64,000 nt of DNA, from contig NC_044920.1 of assembly GCF_003576645.1 (NCBI RefSeq), positions 7,449,312 through 7,513,311 on the forward strand. Reading direction: 5' to 3'. Every line of letters starts with the position of its first letter. Positions within the stretch are counted from its first letter, which is position 1. Origin of the DNA: Ipomoea triloba (taxonomy: Eukaryota > Streptophyta > Magnoliopsida > Solanales > Convolvulaceae). Below the pieces are notes generated by a model. It saw only the letters and a program-made list of their open reading frames with translations. It ran no database searches and was not told where the DNA came from. The translations under genes and the position numbers were made by a program. This document shows, in pieces, positions 58,412 through 64,000 of this stretch.

Positions 58412-59630
58412 CATCATCATCATCATCATCGGAACAAATTATAATTTATACGTAGGATTAAAAATTTCATTTAGAATTAATAATTAAAAATGTTAAGTAA
58501 TTAATTATACTTTCTTTTTGAAAAATTAACAAATTTATAATTCTCACCATTTCTACCTATAAATACAATGGATTGTTGATTTTGAAAATCATAATTCTTC
58601 AATTTGCACTGCCTATCTCTTATTCCCGTTCTATGTGAAATCATATATTGGCGGCTCTCTTATGTTCTTCTTCCACCGCCCTGTAAATAGAATGGATTGG
58701 TGTTGCATCCATTATAATATCGATTATAATATCATTTTACAATATCGATTTTATGATAACTATTATTTGTTAAAGCACAAGATTGCTTTTGTTTTAATAC
58801 TTTGACATTAGTCTCAGTGTTTATACTTCGATTTATGTATGTGTATGAAATATTTGTTGCAGTATGAACACATGGTGTTGATGGAGTTACTAAACAAGGG
58901 TCATCTAGAGTCGGAGAAGAAGATATGCAAAGGAGTCGGTGACGACAAGAAGAAATGAGGGGTTTGAATGGTGATGTTTTTTTAATTCCATAAAAGAATA
59001 GCACACTTTTTAATTGTAAAATCCAATGTTTTCTTAGAGCATTTATGTATTTGATTTTGAAGTAATTATTAATTTTTTTTTATCAATTTACCTTTTGATA
59101 TTGTATGGCATATATATATATATATATGCTTTCCTCCTCATTTTCTTCTTCTTCTTAACTTTTTTATCCTTTTTATTAATACCAAATAATAATTACCATA
59201 AATACTTATTAATAAATGTAAATTTATATTAGATGATTATACTTATTATTATTAATTATTAAAGAAAATATAATTTACGTGTACTATCTTAATTATATCT
59301 TAATTATAAAAATTCTACCTAATAATTTTAATATTACAAGGACACAATAAATACCGTAAATAATGTTTAATAATTGTCAATCTGTATTAGGCAATAAAAA
59401 CTAATACTTAATTATTAAGTCAATTATAAATTTTTTTGTACAATAGATACATTATTTTTTGCTCTAATTCAAGTAAAGAAAACATCAAAAAACATAACCA
59501 ATACAACCAATTTCATCAATTGCGCTATATAATATTCGATGTTATAATTTATATAATTGTATATCGATCTAAATATTCTTAAAGTATTATAACAAATTCA
59601 TTCCGTGCAAAGCACGTGCGAAAATACTAG
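57949..59630 (+). mobile_element. Helitron, non-autonomous, 3' end at 59630
   Basis: The 5' terminus is TCTATACTATATATTCG at 57949 (a second candidate lies at 58011). The 3' end is CGTGC-AAA-GCACG hairpin, GCGAAAATACTAG, then T. The last 100 bp resemble those of the Helitron ending at 57901. Inside are an (AAT)n(CAT)n microsatellite (58370-58430), a TATA-like CCTATAAATACAATGG near 58558 and an exon-like piece at 58862-58958. No Rep/helicase is present. Confidence 0.6.
58862..58958 (+). pseudogene. Captured exon-like piece in Helitron (unknown)
   Basis: After TTTGTTGCAG (acceptor-like) an open frame reads YEHMVLMELLNKGHLESEKK and ends after about 32 codons in a lysine run and TGA. Not recognised. 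Confidence 0.3.
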
Positions 59631-59652
59631 TAATATATAAAAACAACATCAT

Positions 59653-62600
59653 TGTAACACCCCAATTTTCACCACTTGGATTTATTACAAAATCCCTAAT
59701 AATACAATACATTGCGGAAGCATCTAACCAGCAGAAAACTAGGTGTTACCGCCACGCTTAGGTATCTCTCCTATACCTAAACGCTAAGGCTAAACTTACA
59801 ACCTCAAATAACCATGTCAACATACAAATATGTACGTATGGAAATAATTCTTCCAGGGTGTCTATTCTAGGATAGGGTAGTCCTCAACCTCGACTTCCTT
59901 CCTATTCAGAACTCATCGGGCTTCAGGAGCCCATACTAGACAACATCTGTAAACACATCGAAGTGTAGTTAGCGCGACGGCTAAGTAAGGAAATCCATTG
60001 TCACTCAAAAGTAAACAAAGGTTTCGAAAAACATGATCCTCAGAAAACTGTAAGTTTTACCCATGAGTTACAATCTACCAGCAACCAGATTATAATAAAA
60101 GAAAGTATAGTAGAGTATACGAGTTGCATCAACATATAATACTTTTTATTTCCGAAAATTTCCATCATTTCACCCAAAATAGAGAATTCAACGACACACA
60201 CTTTACTGTTCAAAAATTCGTGACATTTTATCTTTCGACCTAGTTACGGAGTAGAGTAACCATGTTTTCACCGTTAGTAAGGTTACTTAGTTTTCCTCTT
60301 GAATAAGTGTATAGTGTTTTTAGAATATTTTCAAGAACCTCGGGCCGCGGCACTCATGCCTCCCGCAGGTCAAACATCTCCATAACTTCGGGGCTCCGGC
60401 TCTCAAGCCTCCCGCGAAGTCAAACATCTCAATAGTCAAATAATTCCCTCTTCTCTCAGCGAATAGACTTCGCTCTGCAGTATGAATTAATCATACAAAT
60501 AACTCACTCTTCTCTCAGCGAATAAACTTCGCTCTGCAGTATGAATTAATCATACAAATAACTCACTCTTCTCTCAGCGAATAGACTTCGCTCTGCAGTA
60601 TGAATTAATCATACAAATAACTCACTCTTCTCTCAGCGAATAGACTTCGCTCTGCAGTATGAATTAATCATACAAATAACTCACTCTTCTCTCAGCAAAT
60701 AGACTTCGCTCTGCAGTATGAATTAATCATACAAAGACATCTCACCATTCACTCAGCGAATAGACTTCGCTCTGCAGTATGAATTAATCATACAAAGACA
60801 TCTCACCATTCACTCAGCGAATAAACTTCGCTCTGCAGTATGAATTAATCATACAAAGACATCTCACCATTCACTCAGCGAATAGACTTCGCTCTGCAGT
60901 ATGAATTAATCATACAAAGACATCTCACCATTCACGCAGCGAATAGACTTCGCTCTGGAGTATGAATTAATCATACAAGACATCTCACCATTCACGCAGC
61001 GAATAGACTTCGCTCTGGAGTATGAATTAATCATACAAGACATCTCACCATTCACGCAGCGAATAGACTTCGCTCTGGAGTATGAATTAATCATACAAGA
61101 CATCTCACCATTCACTCAGCGAAAAGACTTCGCTCTGCAGTATGAATTAATCATACAAAGACATCTCACCATTTATTATAATCACATGACGACTCAAAAA
61201 TTATCATACATGCTCACTTGTGTTTCCAAAATACACGTATTGGTTAATGATTTTTCGTTATGAAATTCGAAGTGACAAGGGTTACACTTATTTCTTAAAA
61301 ACATGATTTTTCTTCCAAATTGGTGGTGACATTCCAAAATTTCGCTACTATTTTTGTTACAAAATATTTTTGTCAAAATTGTTTCTAACCATTCCTTTTC
61401 AGAAAATTTCAGCTTGGCGCGGTCCGAAAGATTGAGCCGGTAAAAATAGTTCCCGAACTCTTTTTCACTTGAAATTTTTATGGTAGAACCCCAACTTATA
61501 GTACTTGATGTCCATAAAAAGTTTTGGTCATTTTGACCCGCGAATAAACACAGAAAATTCCACTTTTGCCCTTGGCAGTGCGCTGTCCAGAATTTTTCTC
61601 TCTGGACCAGTTTTGGAAGAAAATTCAAAAACCATACTTATACTACTCCGATCATTATGAAATTTTATATGCAGGTTCTACACTTATAGAACTACATGTC
61701 TAAAAAAATAGGATCAAAATACCTTACCAATTTTTCCCAATAAATCTCGGAAGTTACTGCCAGAGACTATCTTTATTTTTTTTCCAATATTTTCACAAGT
61801 ATAAGCCTATATGGACATAAACACAACATATATATGCATAAATTAACTATGAACATGCATACCAAAAATTACTAAACAGTAAAGTGTAGTTTCTTTGAGC
61901 CAACTTGTAGATCCATAAACTTAACACATAATTTTCACATAAAATTCCTAGTCACATAATTTACTAGCATTTGATCACCTTCAAGTGACTAAACCAACTT
62001 AAGGGATTCCTTACCTCTTTAGAGGATCTTAAAACCGTAGAAGTTGATGATTTCCTCCTTCGAACCTTTCACCAAAGATCCTAAACAAAATCACCATAAT
62101 AACAACATTTTCATGAACCTTTAGTTTACACTTAGGTTCTAGGAATAATAACAACATTTTCATGAACCTTTAGTTTACACTTAGGTTCTAGGAAGGATTT
62201 AACCGAACAAAACCAAAGCCTTACCTATACTAGAGCACTTGAGTTGAAGAGATGCTTAGGGAGTTCTTGATCACAAAGTAGAAGACTAAGTTTTTCTTTC
62301 CTTCTTCTTTCTTTCCTTATGACTTTCGAAAATGTGGGAGATGAGAGAGATGATGATGGTGAGTTTTGCTTGATGTTTAAGAAACAAGTGCAACATTCCC
62401 ATACCTCTTATGACATGCATTAATTACCTCCACCATGTGGTAATTAGGAGTGCCACTTGTCAACTCTCCATGGTAGATCTTAAGGAGTAGAAATTCACTT
62501 TGCCAGTTTGGGGTTAAATCAGATGAAAGTTCGGAGGATTATAACTTAATTCGAGAAAATTCTAACACCAAAATTATCCTAAAAATAATCCCGTCGATAA

Positions 62601-62942
62601 CCACTAAAATTGGGAATTTTTCGGTATCTCGCGAAATATAGGTACGAAGGTCCGTAACAAATTTACTCTTACAGTCCGTTTAAATTTCCACTTGAACTAA
62701 ATAGAAAGTTCAGGCTTAATCGTATCATACTTAATAATCCATTTTCTAGGAAAATTCGAACTGTATATACATCCTTAAAAATTTTACGGTTCGTGACCAG
62801 TACGTAGACCGCAGCTTTATTAATAATTAGCCTCACTTATAAAAAAAATCCTTCTGAAGTACCGAGAGATCATCTCATAAATATTATAGCCTAAAAAATA
62901 TTTTTCGAACCCTAACTTTGTCGGAAAAATCGAGGGGTTACA
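59653..62942 (-). repeat. Complete solo LTR (3290 bp) with ATCAT target duplication
   Basis: TGTAACACCCCAATTTTCAC to CGAGGGGTTACA, with ATCAT at 59648-59652 and 62943-62947. Same family as 51033-54485, inverted. It holds 12 hairpin units (60459-61160) of period 59-61 bp and a tandem doubling of about 49 bp at 62096-62194 (AACATTTTCATGAACCTTTA...). No internal coding region. Confidence 0.88.
60459..61160 (-). repeat. Hairpin minisatellite, 12 units of 59-61 bp
   Basis: Same unit as at 52760-53825, inverted. Two subtypes sit side by side: five units with AACTCACTCTTCTCTC spacers, then seven with ACATCTCACCATTCAC spacers. The hairpin arms are kept, while the spacers vary. Confidence 0.9.
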
Positions 62943-62947
62943 ATCAT

Positions 62948-63360
62948 CCTCACAAATTTTTCCGCTCAAATATATTAATTATAATTGATAATAAACAAAT
63001 AGTTAAAATTGTATGGAATTCTATTAATTATAATTGAATTCCATATATATTACTATATTCCAATACCTATTTGTTTACAATTTCATTTATTTATTACCAA
63101 TTACCAATTATTACCAAAAGTTATGCTATTATTACGTTAATGGTGAAAACATATGAATGGACTCCATTATATTATATTGCATACATATTTGAATTCCATA
63201 TATATTATATTCCAATACATATTTGTTTACAATTCCATTTATTTATTACCAATTACCAATTATAGATTGGTAATAATTGAAATATAATATATATGGAATT
63301 TAAATATTTATGGAATATAATATAATGGAGGTTTTCCATTCATATATAATAGCTCTACCT
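62948..63360. repeat. AT-rich spacer with direct repeats
   Basis: A phrase of about 85 bp (TTGAATTCCATATATATTA...TTTATTACCAATTACCAATTA) occurs at about 63035-63110 and 63189-63262. No gene. Confidence 0.5.
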
Positions 63361-63371
63361 TTCTCTCTTTA

Positions 63372-63470
63372 TGGCTATAAATACAAGAAGAAACCCAGAC
63401 AACCACCACCACCAATTTTCATATCTCTTAGTTCTGTTGTTTTTCGTTTGTGAAAGCAGCAATGTACGTA
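63372..63470 (+). promoter_or_regulatory. Promoter-like segment, downstream gene not resolved
   Basis: GGCTATAAATACAAGAAG is a strong TATA box. The first downstream ATG (63462) opens only about 11 codons. The transcript, if any, may be noncoding or spliced; nothing further is recognisable before 63920. Confidence 0.35.
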
Positions 63471-63920
63471 CGTAGGAAGAACCACCCTTCTCCATAGAAG
63501 TGTGACATATTTACTATTTCTTTTTACTGTTCTTCTCTTATCTTCTTTTTCTTTTCTTTTTTTTGTTACATTCATTGCAAGTTCTTATATTTTGCAATCA
63601 CAAGCGTTGTGAGTAATTGTTGGTAGCTTCAATTGCTGAAAAGTAAGTTAATTTGTCAAATAACTACAACTTTTATGGTAAGTATTAACAATTCTTTTTT
63701 TAATTGATTTTTTTAACTATTTTTTATATTTGAAATCTTATATTTCCAGCCCTCTTGATCCTTTAATTACAAAATCTTATGTTTTTGGACATTAAAGATT
63801 TCAAAATTTAAAGTTTTGTTATTTGTTTAAATCTTAACATTTCATGGCTTTACATTGCTTTGAATATGCAATTGTTTTATTCGTTTATTCATACCATGTC
63901 CAGAGGTCTGGGTCATGGGC

Positions 63921-64000
63921 TGTAACACCCCGACTCGGCTATACCGTACAACCGGAGTAGTTACCGCCACACCTAGGCTAAACCCGACCTTATTCAGATA
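63921..64000. repeat. Start of another TGTAACACCCC terminus, off-window
   Basis: TGTAACACCCCGACTCGGCT is the end motif of a plant LTR related in style to, but different in sequence from, the solo-LTR family. Most of it lies beyond the window. Confidence 0.5.

Noticed and set aside
58371..58435. Asn- and His-run peptide
   Set aside because: Translation of an (AAT)n(CAT)n microsatellite.

Overview
This is a repeat-dominated stretch of a plant nuclear genome, almost certainly a eudicot. It holds Ty1/copia and other LTR elements with plant-type termini, plant Helitron ends, a LINE-derived RT zinc-binding fragment, a secreted PMEI-like gene and long AT-rich spacers. The species cannot be named from sequence alone. 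The only convincing host gene is the PMEI-like gene at 30195-30812 (minus). Nothing here is prokaryotic.

Layout. 1-7119: a Sirevirus-like copia element on the minus strand; its 5' LTR, PBS, gag, pol and a small post-pol ORF are visible, and its 3' end lies off-window. 7120-13286: host spacer with one weak ORF, an LTR-like fragment and TA-embedded palindromic elements. 13287-26584: a second member of the same copia family on the plus strand, with both LTRs, an AAACT target duplication, a broken gag, an internally deleted pol, the same small post-pol ORF and a large extra (env-like position) ORF. Both post-pol ORFs carry their own TATA boxes. 26585-32530: AT-rich spacer, an apparent assembly duplication, the PMEI-like gene and another TA-embedded element. 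32531-54485: a repeat unit carrying a LINE fragment, present several times, interleaved with a 3.3-3.5 kb solo-LTR family that contains a 60-bp double-hairpin minisatellite. 54741-63000: a diverged LTR relative, two Helitron 3' ends with captured exon-like pieces (one RPA/DUF223-like), and a second complete solo LTR. 63921-64000: the start of another TGTAACACCCC terminus.

How it fits together. The two copia elements sit head to head, and a sequence matching each insertion flank without the element occurs elsewhere in the window (29017 and 32050). This shows the host spacer was duplicated before the insertions. Several single-N or short-N joins are flanked by near-perfect duplications and are probably assembly artefacts rather than biology. 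The most interesting biology is in the copia family: a TCGAGAG motif scattered through LTR, UTR and coding sequence in different reading frames, a gag/pol -1 overlap kept in both copies, and promoter-like signals in front of each post-pol ORF.
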